A stretch of DNA of 64,000 nucleotides from Luidia sarsii (lineage: Eukaryota; Echinodermata; Asteroidea; Paxillosida; Luidiidae), in contig OX465115.1 in assembly GCA_949987565.1 (NCBI GenBank), forward strand, positions 9,783,055 through 9,847,054, given 5' to 3'. Position 1 is the stretch's first letter. Each line of letters starts with the position of its first letter. The notes beneath the pieces are model-generated. The model searched no databases and had not been told where the DNA came from. It saw only the letters and a list, made by a program, of their open reading frames with translations. Below, in pieces: positions 13,701-28,700 of this stretch. The position numbers and the translations under genes were made by a program.

Positions 13701-16700
13701 AGAGTCTCTGGAGGCAGAGAAGAAGCGTCGGTCAGCTTATGAAGGGACTATCATCAAGCTGAAGGCAGTGGTGGATAAGAATAAGAAAGTCATCGGCAAT
13801 CTTGAGGTAAGCAGAGTAGATATAGTATCTATAAGGCTGGAATGGGATTGGATTTGTATTGACTAGTATTGATCAAATGGGAATATGTTAAACAACATAC
13901 ACTGGCATGACATGAGCGGCTTATTCACAGACAGACAGCCTGGTTGTCAAAGTAATCAGATAGATAGAGTTGGCAATTGAGCGCAAATGAAATGCTTAGC
14001 CTGCAGCAGCAACTGAATAAGACAAGATGAGCATGAAACGGTTTCATTGTGAGCACAAACGACAAAGAATAGTGTGCAACTCCATACAGATTGGTTTTGT
14101 TGCATGCGTTGACATGCTACGGAAAAGATGCATGTATTGTACTTTATTGTATTCCTGTCACTTTTCAAACATGTATATGACTACTCATGTGTACAGCACT
14201 ATTTGACTACTCATGTGTGTAGAACTATTTGACTACTCATGTGTATATAACTATTTGACTACTCATGTGTATAGAACTATTTGACCACTCATGTGTATAG
14301 AACTATTTGACTACTCATGTGTACAGCACTATTTGCCTACTCATGTGTGTAGAACTATATGACTACTCATGTGTATAGAACTATTTAACTACTCATGTGT
14401 ATAGCACTATTTGACTACTCATGTGTGTAGAACTATTTGACTACTCATGTGTATAGAACTATTTAACTACTCATGTGTATAGCACTATTTGACTACTCAT
14501 GTGTGTAGAACTATTTGACTACTCATGTGTATAGATCTATTTGACTACTCATGTGTATAGAACTATTTGACTACTCATGTGTATAGCACTATTTGACTAC
14601 TCATGTGTGTAGAACTATTTGACTACTCACGTGTGTAGAACTATTTGACTACTCATGTGTATAGAACTATTTGACTACTCATGTGTATAGAACTATTTGA
14701 CTACTCATGTGTATAGAACTATTTGACTACTCACGTGTATAGAACTATTTGACTACTCATGTGTATAGAACTATTTGACTACAGGTACTTGCATTTATAG
14801 AACTACATGTATTTGACTGCATACCTACATGTACACATGTACATGTAAGTACTGCACTGTACTGTACAGATTTCCCATACTTGACTACATAACTGTATAT
14901 AACTACCGGTATTTGACTACCAACTCTTAGTTGACTATATTTCATGTACCGGGTATATACAAGTACACATGACTACATGGATATTGTTTTTTTCTTTTTC
15001 TTCTAAGGATGAGAAGCATACCCTGATTGAGGAAAAGTCTGCTCTGCAGATGCGTGTTGGATTCCTGGAGAAAGACCTGCAGGAGCTGAGAGAACAAGAG
15101 AAGAGCCTTTTGAATCAAACAGTGCGTAGAGTATGGGCCTATAATGTCACACAATACACATCAGTAGTCTATATATCAGTACACGTAGCTGCTGGCTGCT
15201 TCCAGTTCCATGCAATAATAATGACAACAATGATAGATAATATTTATATAAGCGTTTAAAGGTAAAACGGTTTTAAGAAATCTTGAATTTTGCCAGGTAT
15301 GTTTTTATGAGTTGTTTATATTTACATAATTATATTATGTCTAAAAAAAAGGTACATACTTCCAAACCATTCCATTTTTCTTTTTTTCTCTTTGTGCATG
15401 AAAATGCATTGTGCATGAGCAGCGCGTGACGTATCTTTGGAAACACAAAGAATCTCATCTCCCCATTCTGCGTTGATGTGCGTGTGCACCCGCCAACAAC
15501 ACAATTCACGGGCATCGCATTGCACTTAGGGGAGCCCGAAAAAATGTTGACAAAAGGTCACCAAAATACACACGATATACATGTACATACTGCCATCATA
15601 CCAATGTTTTTGTTGTCGACTTGTAACCACTGCCGAGCGAGTACCCCTGCATAAGTCACCATAACTGGTTTTTCAATACTCTATATGAAATACGTGTATT
15701 GAGAAGGGTGCCAGTGATAGACGCCCTCAACGGTGGAAGGGTGGAAAGTTTTTCATTTCATTACAATTCTGGGATGACATAATGGATTTTTAATCGAAAG
15801 AAAAATGGTATTCAGATTTTTTTTACGTGTTTATGTTATGAAGGTGTTGTCATTTGAATACATGAATACATTATGCAATCACAAAATCAATTTCATTTGT
15901 TAGAATTATCTGTTTGATTTTAGAATTCGCTGAAATCTGAACAAACTGTTATTGAAAGGCAAGAGGGTGAGATTAAGAGTCTGCGTGAGGAGACAGCACA
16001 GCAAGCATTGAAGCTACAGAGGGCCATGGTCTCCTTGGAGACAGAGAGGAGAAAATGTCTGGAATTGGGTGAGAAGCTGACTTCCACAGAGGAGAAATGG
16101 GAGCAGATTGTCAGAAGATATAAGAGCAATGAAGAGGAATTGAACAATAAGGTAGGCAGTAACGCAGTTACATGTATGTAAAGGCCAGAACACATGAGGC
16201 AATGCAGGACCTTTCTCATTGAAGGAATGATTCTACATGTACCTATAAGTTGAGAAAGGTCCTGCTAGGATAAAAATGTCAGGCCCAAGATTTGATGTTC
16301 TGGCCCACATGTTAAATACATGGATATGTACATAACATCATCGCTAGTTAGTGAAGAAACTATAAATTTGTTTGTGCATGTTCATTTGTAGCTGGACAAG
16401 CTGACCAGGGACCTTGATTTGTCTAAGTCTGAGTTAGAAGCCAGCCATCATAGGATTAGCCGCATTCACAAGGACCATGGCAAGGTTAGTGTGCCTGGGC
16501 ATGCATTACAATGTGTTGGTTGTAATGTAAGCAGGGCTTTCACTGTAAGCAAAACGATAGGGTTTGACAAATCGCAGAAAAAGCAGATTCAGTTATTTTC
16601 TACAATGTGTTTTACACCAGGTTCATTTTACCGGAATCCATGTGTCTAAAAGCATACTGTAATTTGTGTCAAACCTTTCTCTAAGTTTAAAAAAAAATAA

Positions 16701-19700
16701 GTACCGGTAATAGCAATAATGCCTTGCAATCCCATAGTGTGTTAACTGATGTGAGATGGGTTGGATGTATTGGAATATTTTGTGTAATACGTGATTGTGT
16801 AGTGCATGTACTACAAGTCCTACATGTACATGTATATGTACCGGTACATGATTAAAAACTTTGTAGAATGATTTCATAAACATTCCCCAATCCCCATATA
16901 TGTATATGTACATGTACATGTACATTTAAATACAGCTGCAAGTCAAAGAGTTTCATATACACGTACACTGTATTTTTATGGGTCAAAGAAGTCAGTGACC
17001 TTTGGAATCTGTCCTGAAAGCATCTGCAGATGCAGAATTAAGCATATTCTTTTGTGACTGCTTCTGTGCTATTCGGGCACACAATGGCTGATTAAATGCG
17101 GAAAGCCATCTCTGCTGTTGATGCAATTGTTCTCCTTGGTGGACAGAAGAAATTCAGCGTACAGCATCTTGCTGAGGGACACACATGCATACATGGCTAG
17201 GCTTGAACACACAAGATTTGTATTAGTTTGCAACACTAGATCACATGACCACTGGTTTGGACAGTTCAGATAGTCTACTATTTTGATCCTAGCATTACCA
17301 TTTTTAAGTCTAAATTTTATGGTTCAAAATCATGGCACATAGCAAATGGATGATGTGAAGAGTGAGGCCCAGATGTTGAGGGAAGAGCTTGAGCAGGAGA
17401 AGAGTCAAGTCACTCAGGCTGACCGGCACCGTAGCACCATTAAGGAAATGGAAGGGATCATGGAGGAACTCAAGAAGGACAGAGATGTTCTGGCCAGGGA
17501 GCTCCAGGTTATGATAGGCAAGGAGCAAAAACACAAAGATGACTTGGCCTCAGCTAAAACCATGACGGCTGAGATGAAGCGGCTTGAGGAGGAGACTAGC
17601 CGCCTGGAGGCACAGGTTAGATGCCACATTTCTGCGTGCAGCTAATTCAAAGCTAACCTCCTCTCCAGTCTCCGTAGAGTATTCAAACTGTCTGCCAATA
17701 CTTCCCAGAGTGTGCCCTTGCAGACAATAACACAGTACATGTACACTCCATTATGGTTACCCCTTAATTGAGCACCTTTTGATAACTAATCTTATATACT
17801 GCTACAATCAATACTAATTTATAACATTCATATTTACAGTGTATACTCTGCCTCACAAACACGTGCATTCATTTACATGTGCATGCACATTGTGCCTCCA
17901 ACTGCCATTGGTTTGGTATTCTTGAGACAATTGTTTTCAATGATACATGTACCTTAATGTGCATACATGTACATGAACCTCATAGGAATCCTCTGTTAAC
18001 TGGTTAACTCTTGACATACTGGACATGTACATGTACTTGAGCTTATGACTATGGTGTAATTATGAACATTGGTTCACATGACCTGTGAGGAAGCCAAGGT
18101 AACTACTTGTTGGACCAGTTAAACGATCTGACAAATTGTATATGTAAGGTACATAATCTTTTTCTGTGAAGATAATTTACTTTTTCATGTACGTATATGT
18201 ACATAAATTCCACATTTTCTGAATGTCAATTAAATGTTAATACATGCTCGTGACAACTTACAATCTCTTAGAATGCTTGAAGATTGAAAAAACCAATTGT
18301 GGTATTAACCTTTTCCTTTTGTGTGACTAACAACAGCACATTCTAACGTGAAGCGAAATGCTAGTGCCTTATTTTAGCTGAAATCTTAGAACAGTAATAA
18401 TAAATGGTAGCAAGGATTAGATTAATAATGACTGACATGTACATGTAGCATAAAACAATTACCTATTCAGCTTGATTTCTAAAGTAATTTCTCTTCCAAA
18501 TACCGGGTAAGCTTTTTTTTTTAGGCTCGTTAATATCATGACCACAAATTATAGGGCCTGACATTTTGAACCTAGCAGGATCTTTATCAAATACAAAAAC
18601 AATTTAGATTTAGTTTTCAAAAATGAAGAGGGCCTGATGTTTCGATCTCTAATAAGACGTTTCTCAAAGGTTTGGTCCTGCCTTTGAGAAAGGTCATACT
18701 AGGATCAAAAAGTCAGGCCCTTTTTTAAAATTGAATTTTGGTCATTTAAGTCAGTAAGCAGTTTGCAACTTGCATATATGTTCTGCCAACAAATGTGAAA
18801 TACATGCATACAGAAAATCTTACCTTTTACAGTGTTTCCCAACAACTTAAGCGTGGTGTGGATGGACTGGTGAAATGTTCCAACTGACCATGTTGGGCCA
18901 GATAGGAAGCAGGTGGACTTGCTAATGTATATTGTGTATTTGTCTCCATGGTTACGGGCATTTACTCTTATGGTAAAAGCAAGGCAGGTGTTTTGGATTT
19001 GATAATTTCCTGAATCCTGACACATTTTGACGAGAGACCAGTTGTGTCATTGGAGCAGTGCTTCACACGCATTCAGCATTAATAGTGCCCAGCCCCTGTA
19101 CATGTATTAATAATGCTATGCACCACTCTATGTCAGGCTGACTCATTGCTGAACAAAAACATCTCCAGAAGGCTATTTCCTGTTTGGACAATTTTGTAGA
19201 AAATCTTGTCACTTCATGCAGATGATCAATTTAGATATTCACAGTGTGGCTGATGGCAGGCAATGAGGCAGGTGTTTCAGGCGGCATTTCCTTAGATACT
19301 TCTTGTTGTTTCCTGTTTGTGTTTTTTCACTTTCATAATATAAAATGTGCACGATTTGGCACTCACCACTCACAGATGAAGCCCAGCTTTTGATGGCAAA
19401 ACAACTTAATCTGATCCACTCTGTCTAATTAACTACAGTTCGTTCTTGTTGGACATGGAAGTTTCAAAGAGGAATCCTCTGATCTCCATGTACTATTCTA
19501 AGCACTAAATTCTCCCTACATTCTCTCCATGGATGTCATTGATCTGCTATATTGGAAGGCCATAATTACTGAGCCTTGAGGAAGTGAGAATTTGATTTGG
19601 TCATTGGTGTGGAGCCATGGCTGAGTCATCATTGGAAGGTGCAAATGTCATTGTCGGTGATAAGATGTTGGAAGCCTTGGCAAAGGAGACAGAGTCAGGG

Positions 19701-22700
19701 CAGGTGTTGCCACTGGAAGCAGAGTACTCCACTCATCCACAGGCAGTCTCAGCAGACTGTGAAATCTCTCCACAACGCTCTCTTGTGAAAGATGATGTGA
19801 ATGAAGATCAATCGTGTTCAGAAAAACACTCCAATCCTGACAGTGTCAGTGCTCAGAGTGAAGAAAGTAATTCTATTTCTGATGTACATAAAGTTTTAAA
19901 GTCTGAGGCAGTATCAGAAAGTCAGAGTCCATCTAGGGACCAGTCTAGCTATGAGGAACAGAGTCCATCAAGGCAGGATACAAGCGGACATGAAGGAACT
20001 ACTGCAGAGAAGGAACCCAGTCTGGAAGAAGTTACCAGAGATGGAGACAAACAGCTTCTAGGGGGACAGACTCATGTAAAAGAAGACAACGTGCCTGGCT
20101 CTACTGCTTCAGGAGGGGAAAGTCCTGTGGAAGAGAAGAGTTGTGCTCAGGCATCTTCTAAAGAGACTGACATAGATGGAAAGGCTGGAAGTGATGACCA
20201 AGAGGGACAGACATCTACTACCATAGGAGATCAGGTATACTCAGACAATGCTATCATTTCCAAAGAAGAGTGTGTATCGACGGATGGAGGAATTCTACAC
20301 AAAGAATCTGTCTCAGAGGAGAATACACCGGAACCGGGAAGTCAGATTATCTTGCAAGAAACATCTGCTGTTGAAGTTGGAAGTAATGACAGTGCAGATA
20401 CCATAACCAAAGATGATTCCAAGGAGGACCTTAAACCTTTGAATGAGAAGGACACCGTGAATGACAAGGCTTCTCCAGGAAACCAGCCTGTTCCAGGAAA
20501 GAAGACACAGACTCATGATGGTTCCTGTGTATTTGTGGATAAGAAGTGTGACACAACAGCAGAGACAATTTCAGAGCAGTTCCCTGTATTGGGCAAAAAG
20601 CTTGTCATCATTGAAAAACCTAGCACAGGAGAGAGCTCTGTGGCATTGAATGATAATCCATCCGCTAGTGATAGACCTGTGTTAGAAGAGCTAAAAACCA
20701 CTTATGAAACTCCATACCCGATAGACCAGTCTTTGCCAGAGAAGGATACTTGTCAAAAGGAAAGTTTATCTGCAAGGGAATCAGCAGATGCAATTGCAGT
20801 TCAAAATAATGTAACCGATGATACTAGAAATAAACCAAAGGATTATGAAGATAGAGAGACTACAGCTGCCCATGAATCCAAGAAAGGAGATTCTGATTCA
20901 GGAAAAGAGATTTGCCTTGCGAACTCTGGATTGGACAAACAAACAGCTCCTGAAACCAGCTGGGCTAAAGGTCATGCATTTGCAGAAAGCACAGTGTGGG
21001 ACAAAGTTACTTCACTGATAGAGAAGGTGTGAAACATGCTTGACTGTGATTTGGCAGCAGTAATGATAAAGTTGTATGCTCTTAAGTTATGTGCACTCTG
21101 TGTGTGACTTGTACTAAGAAAATATCACTTCTCTTGTGGTTAGTGTAGAAAGGTAATTGCAATCAGGTTTTTAATTTTTTCATGTAACACAGCTGGTTTT
21201 TATTTAAAAAAAAAGCTGATTAAAGTTTGAGCCTGAACCAAAGTATAACACATTTTAAGGTGAGTGGATGCCACGTGTGACAATGCAAGTATCAAATAAG
21301 GTTTTTCTGATTGTATTTTTTTAATTCCATTTCTAGCTTGAAAGCAGTGTTATGAAGCAGAGCAGCCTGGTCGAGGAACTCAGTGAAGAAAAGAGAAAAA
21401 ATCAAAGTAAGTCGGCAAGCTGATGACTTTTTGTTGCCAATGGATCATAATATTTGTGGAAAGTACTGCATTCTAAAAGCTGTGATTCTTTGCTCATGTG
21501 TGTTTAGAGTTGCAAGATCAGCTCAATTTCAGCCAGGAGACTTTGAAAATTGCAGAGGAATCCACTGATCATCTAAAAGAAAGTATTGGCCGCAAGTCAG
21601 CTGAGCTAGTCAAGCAATACGATTGGTCTAAAGAAAATCAGGTAAGTTACAATATCATTTGACTACACCCCTTTTATTTGGCCACACCCTTCTCATCTGG
21701 CCACACCCATATCACCTGGTCATACCCATCTCACCTGGTCACACACACCTGACCTGGTCTCACCCATCTCACCTGGCCACACCCATCTCACCTGACCACA
21801 TCCATCTCACCTGGCTACACCCACCTCACCTGGCCACACCCATCTCATCTGGCCACACCCACCTCACCTGACCACATCCATCTCACCTGACCACACCCAC
21901 CTCACCTGCCACATTATTCTGCCAATTACATATCCTGCAGACATTGCCTTAGCACTGTTTGACTCTTCAATTCATCCATACTGCATTTTTCTGAAGTATT
22001 AGTGACAGGTTTCAGGCAATGTATGGTTATTCCTTAGTTCAACAATATAAGTACTCATGTGTTGAGTTGCCCTAGGTTCTCACATTCAGTCAGTGTAACC
22101 AGGACACTGCAATTTCCCCTGATGCCACAGGTCAAGCTGGAGAGCAAGGTACGATGCATGGAGAGGGAACTAGAGGAGGCCAAAGCAATGACACAACGGG
22201 ACAAATCTGAGGTTGCCTGGCGACTGGAAAGAGAGGAAAAGCGTGTCAAGGAGCTGGAGGAAACACTGTCAGAGAAGAAGGAGGTAGGTTGATAGATGAC
22301 CTCCTTGTAGACAGGAATACATAGAGATGAAATCTGTAACTAGCATACATAGTATACATAGTGTGCTATCTATATGCCAGTACAACAGCGCAATTTGCCA
22401 AATTTGAAAATGAGATTGTCATCAGATGATATCAGGAAATTAATGGTGGAGGTAGAAAGTTAAGGGCATTTTTTGTTGATATTTGAAAGTGGAAATATCA
22501 CTTGTAAGTACACTGTACATGTGGTTGTGACAAGAACCAATGAAATCTGATTCAGCGGTATACACATTTTTACAAAAAGAAACATTTCTGCTTGGAGTCA
22601 CTGTGACAAGTGACGGTACAGAGCAAATGAAAAGGTCTTGGTTGTGGAGACATGTCATGGGGAATTATGTTTGGATTTTCTTTCTGGATGAAAGGAATTG

Positions 22701-25700
22701 GCTGAGTTGAGGAAGGAGTCTGGGAGGGTGATGGTGGGGCAGACAAGGTCTGAGGAGCGGGTACAGGAGGAGGTCAGGATGAGACAGGATGTGGAACAGA
22801 GGAACAAAGTACTGGAAGAAGAAATGACAAAGGTAGGACACAGGATGTGATTAAGTACATCTAGATTTTGTTGCATTTATACAAGAAAATACAGACATTT
22901 TATCTACTAAATCCACGTTTTGGATATCAAAATGTTGTTTGTAACCCAATGGTGTGCCATGTGAATTGTCTCCAAGAAATTCAATAATTTTACGAATAGT
23001 TTTGTCTTGAATGAAGATAGGAGGTGCTTATTTGTATTTGTTTACATTAAGATAGTATTGATGTATGGTACATGTGCAAAGTATGCACTTGTGGTCTGAC
23101 CACAGCAGGAGAACTATCTTAAGAAATCAAAATAATACTTGTTTTGTCCTTTTAAGTGCTTTTTTGAAAAATGAATAACAAGATATTTTTCTGAGGACAT
23201 TTTTTATTCATCCTCGTGTTTGCAACAGCAATTGCAAAAAGTGTGGAGTGTTTTTGTATTCCATGCAAGGTTTACTGCAGTCCATTCACTCCAAGTTGAG
23301 CTCAACGTCGGCCTCATTAAATGCTACAGCTGGCCTATCAGGAGTCATTATTACTTGTCCATCAAGAGTGGCGCCCATTTCCATGTGGCCATATAAACAA
23401 CAGTAGACTGGTGTTATGAATATGCTCAGGATCTTACTGTGAACGGACGAGAGCAGTCTTGCAAGGAAACCTTGCTGTCTAGTTTGCAGGGTACTCTGCT
23501 TCTTGGTGGCCTAAACGAATAGCCAAAGCATTTACATGTAAATGGAGTCACCAATAAAAGTAATAGCATTTGTGGTGAAGGGATATTTACTTTTTAAGCC
23601 TAGGCTGTGTTTGACTTTGTCTTCTTTACTCTTATAACTAGCAATGGAGCCAAATGAAGGATCTTATGACCAGACTAACAACTGCTGACTCTGCTAAGCA
23701 GGACCTAGAGGTGCAATTAGAGAAGGTGTGTAGCAGGGCTAAGCACGGCCAACAGAGAGCGCTCTTATCATGAAAGCAAAATGTCCGCATGCAAAAAGGA
23801 AAGCATTGACACTTGGTGATGGTCATTTAGCATGCAAGTATTTAGACCTTCCAGCCTTTACATTGATTAATCCCTGTTCTCACACTTAACATCTTTATCT
23901 TCTCAACCTGTTATTTTCTCAGTATCATATCCTGAGAGTCTTTGAGCAATCCTTGTATCGCTGCCACTGTCCTCGGGATGTATTCATTTGAATTGCATTT
24001 TGACATTCTTATGTAAAGCTTCCATTAAAATCACAAAAGTTAATTTTTTTAATTTTTTTTATTGTTGCTTCATACATGTATGTATACTTTATTGTACATG
24101 TAGATGTATAATGTAGCATGAATGCAGTCATGTTTAGTCATACATGTACGTTGTATGTACACGTACATTTATGAGCATCCACCTGTGCATCTACTGTACA
24201 TGTACACACACAATTTACATTCAATATTTAAATTACCTGGTATTTTGAATGCAATACATACGGGTACACTCCAGTTTGAATTTAGCATCACATTTTAAAC
24301 CCAGCAATAATAATTCACTTAAACTGTGATTGTTGCCATATATTCTATATACATACACAAAGATGTTTCTGAATATTTTGATGAAGTCGGCAAATCATTG
24401 ACAATCATCTTGGAAGATTAAGGTTGTTGGGTAGGTTGTACTTATAATGCTACTGTAATAACTAACACTCTTACTGCTTTCCCATTGCTTCATGCATCAG
24501 TCTAACCTAACCCTTGTACCTAACTCATGACCCTTGACCCTTGTAGCAAACTAACCAGATGCGGCAGCATTACAGTGAGATCCAGAACGTACAAGCTGAG
24601 ACTGATGCCACTACAAGCACACTCAGCCTGGTCCAGCAAAGAGCCCAGGCTGCTGAACGCAAGGTGCTGGATACTAACATGCATGTCATCACTGCTCTCA
24701 CTGCTCTCACTCTCTCTCTATAACAGCACAAATTATCACCCTCACTAGGCTCTTCATATCCCTTGTGCCTGGGGAAAGCTTGAAAACTGATCTTTGGTTA
24801 AAACAAGATTGCCAACCATACTGCATGAAATGCTGGTTGTGTTTGGATTGTATTTTAGCAGCAAGATTCTCAGCTTAGATGTGTGTGAAACTTTGGCTGT
24901 CAATCAAATCATTTCATGCAAATTTGGTGTTTATATGTGTCGCTATTAAATTGGCCCCTTTCACCAATTACAAAGAATGTCTGCAACAAATGTGCTCAGT
25001 TTGAACAGTTTTACTGATAATACTAATTGAAAACTCCAATGCCAAGTCCTTAATGGCTGATAACAAATAAGATTTATGTCTCTATATCATAGGAAACAAA
25101 AGGAAATTTTGTCAGCAATCCTGCTCGACATGTTTTAATTTTCAGCAAATTTAGCTGCATCAGCACCTCAAATAAATTGGCTCTTGGTCTGTGATTTGGA
25201 TAAGATTGTAATTCAATTCGTCCTACTCAGCATATAGTTAGAACTGCATGCCCAGTACATACTTTGCCCAATTGCCTGCAAAACGCTGAGTAGACCATGG
25301 TGATTATACATCATTTAGGGCAAACCATCATTGAGGACAAAATCATGATACATGTATATACACTGTATGGATTAAAATGATTATAAGATTTCATATTTAT
25401 AATTGTGGTAAGTACTGATCAAGGACAATGAGCCATTGATCATTGCTTGCCGTGCGTGTGCTTTAGGGTATGATACCATTTTGAAATCCTGTCCTTATTC
25501 TACCATTTCAAGGCCCAAAACATCATCGGGAAGATCGGAAAACATCGATGTCCACAGATTTCCTTCTAATGTACACAGTTTACACAGATGGTCATGATAT
25601 AATCTTCATGTTGAAATCTTATGGTCTGGGATGCTGTACTTTTCGAGAAATCTTCACTCAAACACCAACAAAAGGTTTTTATCTCGGGAGTTAAAAACGA

Positions 25701-28700
25701 TTTTTTTTGTGCGATTAGTTGAATGCTGGCTCCACAAACAAGCCAATGACTGTTTTGAATTACATTGTAAACCCCACGGACGTACATGTACACAATGTAC
25801 ATGTACATGTACAATGTACATGTACAATGTACATGTACATGTACAAGGTATGTGTACATTAAATACGCAGGTCTTTGGTGGCTACGACATAAATCAGTTT
25901 TCCATAGTTTGTTAAAAACTCATGAGGGCACTTAAAAACATATCCTAATCCGTTCATCTCTCACAGGTTGGTGGGTGCAAAAAACGTGAAATTGTTTGCC
26001 CTTTTCTCCTTTCTCAGATTATCGTTTGAGCTAAAAACTTCACTGTGTTGTATTTTGGGTATGTTTAATGGTTTAATTACATACAAACTGAGGTAATCTT
26101 TCTACCTTGACCAATGTTGCATTGGGCCTTTATTTTCCTCAATCTGTGTGTGTCGTGCAGTGGTTTGTGTTGCTGTACAATGTGGTCTTTGTGGGTTTCT
26201 CCGAAGAAACTTCCCCAAAAACATAAGGTTATCTATTCAATTGTTACATCTCTAACATGTCTTCGTAAATGTCTGACTGTGGGACCTATAATTTTGCAAT
26301 AAATGTTCAAACACAAGGCAAGATGAATTTCTTACCCATCATTACATTTTACTTACCTAAAGGTTTTGCATAAATCTAAATATCCTCAATCCCTCTAAAA
26401 GAGGCCATTTAAGTCAGTAAGCAGTTTGTAACAGTTTTGCATGACCAAAATGTACTATTTAAAATCAAAATTGAGGAATTCTTTTTTTTTTTTCCTGTTC
26501 TCAATGTTAGAGATTCTTCCCAAGGTATGAACATTCTTCTGTAGGATTTTTTTCATAGTTTGGCAGCAGTTTTCTCTCTGAGGGAAAATGTAAACGAGTT
26601 TCAACTAGCCAGCGTGTGCATGTACATGTTCACTGATGGCAATGTGCTGACATCTGTGAATGTGATTACCATTCAGATTCCTGAGTTGCAGCAGCAGTTA
26701 GATGAGAAGTCACTGCGTCTACAGGCCACTGAGATGCAGCTTAGAGACCTGACAGCCACTAAACTAGACCTGCACTCCAGCAAGGATGAAATCAACAGGC
26801 TCAAGGCTCAACTGCATGAGGAGAGAATAGAGAAGTTAGTCCCATTGAATATGCTGACTATGTAACATTTCATCTAACTTGCTGCGTAGCCATGATCTAA
26901 AGACCTGCAGTGCAAACATGAGTAATACTGCAGTGCTTCCCAATTATACAACTGAAGGCTTATTTAGATTTGAACAGTGGTTGAGCTGACTGCATTGTTG
27001 GTTCTATGGAGACTGAGAAAGACTATCAATGAGATTACCACCCAGACTTTTAGGACTCATAACTCACACTCGGACTCGTCTCATATTCTATGATTTATAC
27101 TAAGATACGAGTCACAATGACAAATGACTCAAACTCAAACTCAGACTGTGACCTTTGACATGTGTGTAAAAGGCCAAAGTGACCTTTTTATTTAACCTCT
27201 TGACCCAGGTCATTGGTGAGCCAACAGTTGGAGGATGCTAAGCAGCAGCTGACGTCCTGCCTGGAACGGGAAGATAAACTCCGTCACGAGAACTCAGACA
27301 TGAAGCATCGACTGCTGCAAACACAGAACAAGCTGTATGCCACGGAAGACAAATCCAAGTCAGTGGAAGACATGGTAAGCAGAGTGAGGATAATGCTATC
27401 ATTGGACACTCGCACTCTGTAATAACTGATGTTCACGCAAGCAGTTTCCCAAATTGTCCTACCCTAAATGTTCACATTGAGATTTCAGATTCTTATGCTG
27501 TATATATTGATGCAATTATCTTTAAAAGAAATCTAGACAAAGTTTAAGGTTATGGAAGATGTAGATGCCATAATGTCATTAGCCCTGGATGAAAGCAATG
27601 TTGTACACGAAGGCTTGCATTTTCCCTTGTCATGCTTAATGTGAGTTTACTTGTATGAACGAAGGCTACATGTATATGTAGTACTTCCAAATGTACCTGT
27701 ACAGCAAATATACTCTCCTGTTTATTCTGCAGCATTCTCTGGCTGAGCAGGGCAAGAAGTCTTTGTTTGACCAAGTATCTTCATTACGGACGGAGGTTCA
27801 ACGTCTGCAGGGTGAATTGCTGCAGACCACCCAAAGAATTGAGGTCCAAGTCAAACGCTATGAGGAACAGAAGGCTCACCATAAGAACAAGATTCAACAA
27901 GCAAGGTAGACCAATCATCTGCTGTGTGCTTGATAAACACAGGAGTCTTGCAGTTCTTGTCTTGTAGTTAGTTTGCTCTGTCTCTGAAGGTTTTATGCAG
28001 GGTTATAAGGTTAGGCATCAATGATTCTCTTTTACCTGTACAGTTTTCCATTTTAAGGCTGGGCTATGAGCAAGGGACTATTATAAAAGATCCCAAACTT
28101 TGTTGAAGTCACATAGTATGTTAAAAAGGTAGCATATTGCCAGATGTTGCAATATTGACAGCTTACATTTTGATTTCACTCTGCTGACAACTTACAACAT
28201 GAATCATTTCTTCTCTGTCCTGTCGTCAGAGAGATCTTCAGTCGACACAAATCCATGCTTGCTGACAGTCTGGTGAAGCTACAGCAGGATCTGAATATGA
28301 CCAACACTGAGCTGCAGAAAGAGCAAAACAACCGTGAGAATCTGCAGAGGAAGCATGACAGTCTGCTGGAGGAGCATCGCAACCTGCTGGCCACGTGAGT
28401 ACTGGAGGGAGAGTATGAAGAAGTTTCAGGCAAGGCTTTAGTAGTTCAAATAAATCAAATCAAATTGAAATGAGTACACGTACCTTAGTTTCTTTATATT
28501 ATCTTCTTATATTATCAGTGATGACTTTGTGCTGGGTTTTCCAAATTCGGAGCATCTCTGGTGTTGCCAAGCACTGACTTTTGGAATTCGGACACCACTT
28601 TTGTCTTAATTTTAAACTAAGACTCTTTTTCACCATACCACAAAGCAATACATGTATGTAGTACTTTATGTGTGCCAGGTTTGACTCAACAATATATATC

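Noticed and set aside
14179..14782. CRISPR-like array
   Set aside because: The 26 bp units are directly adjacent without spacers, in a eukaryotic intron; it is a minisatellite.
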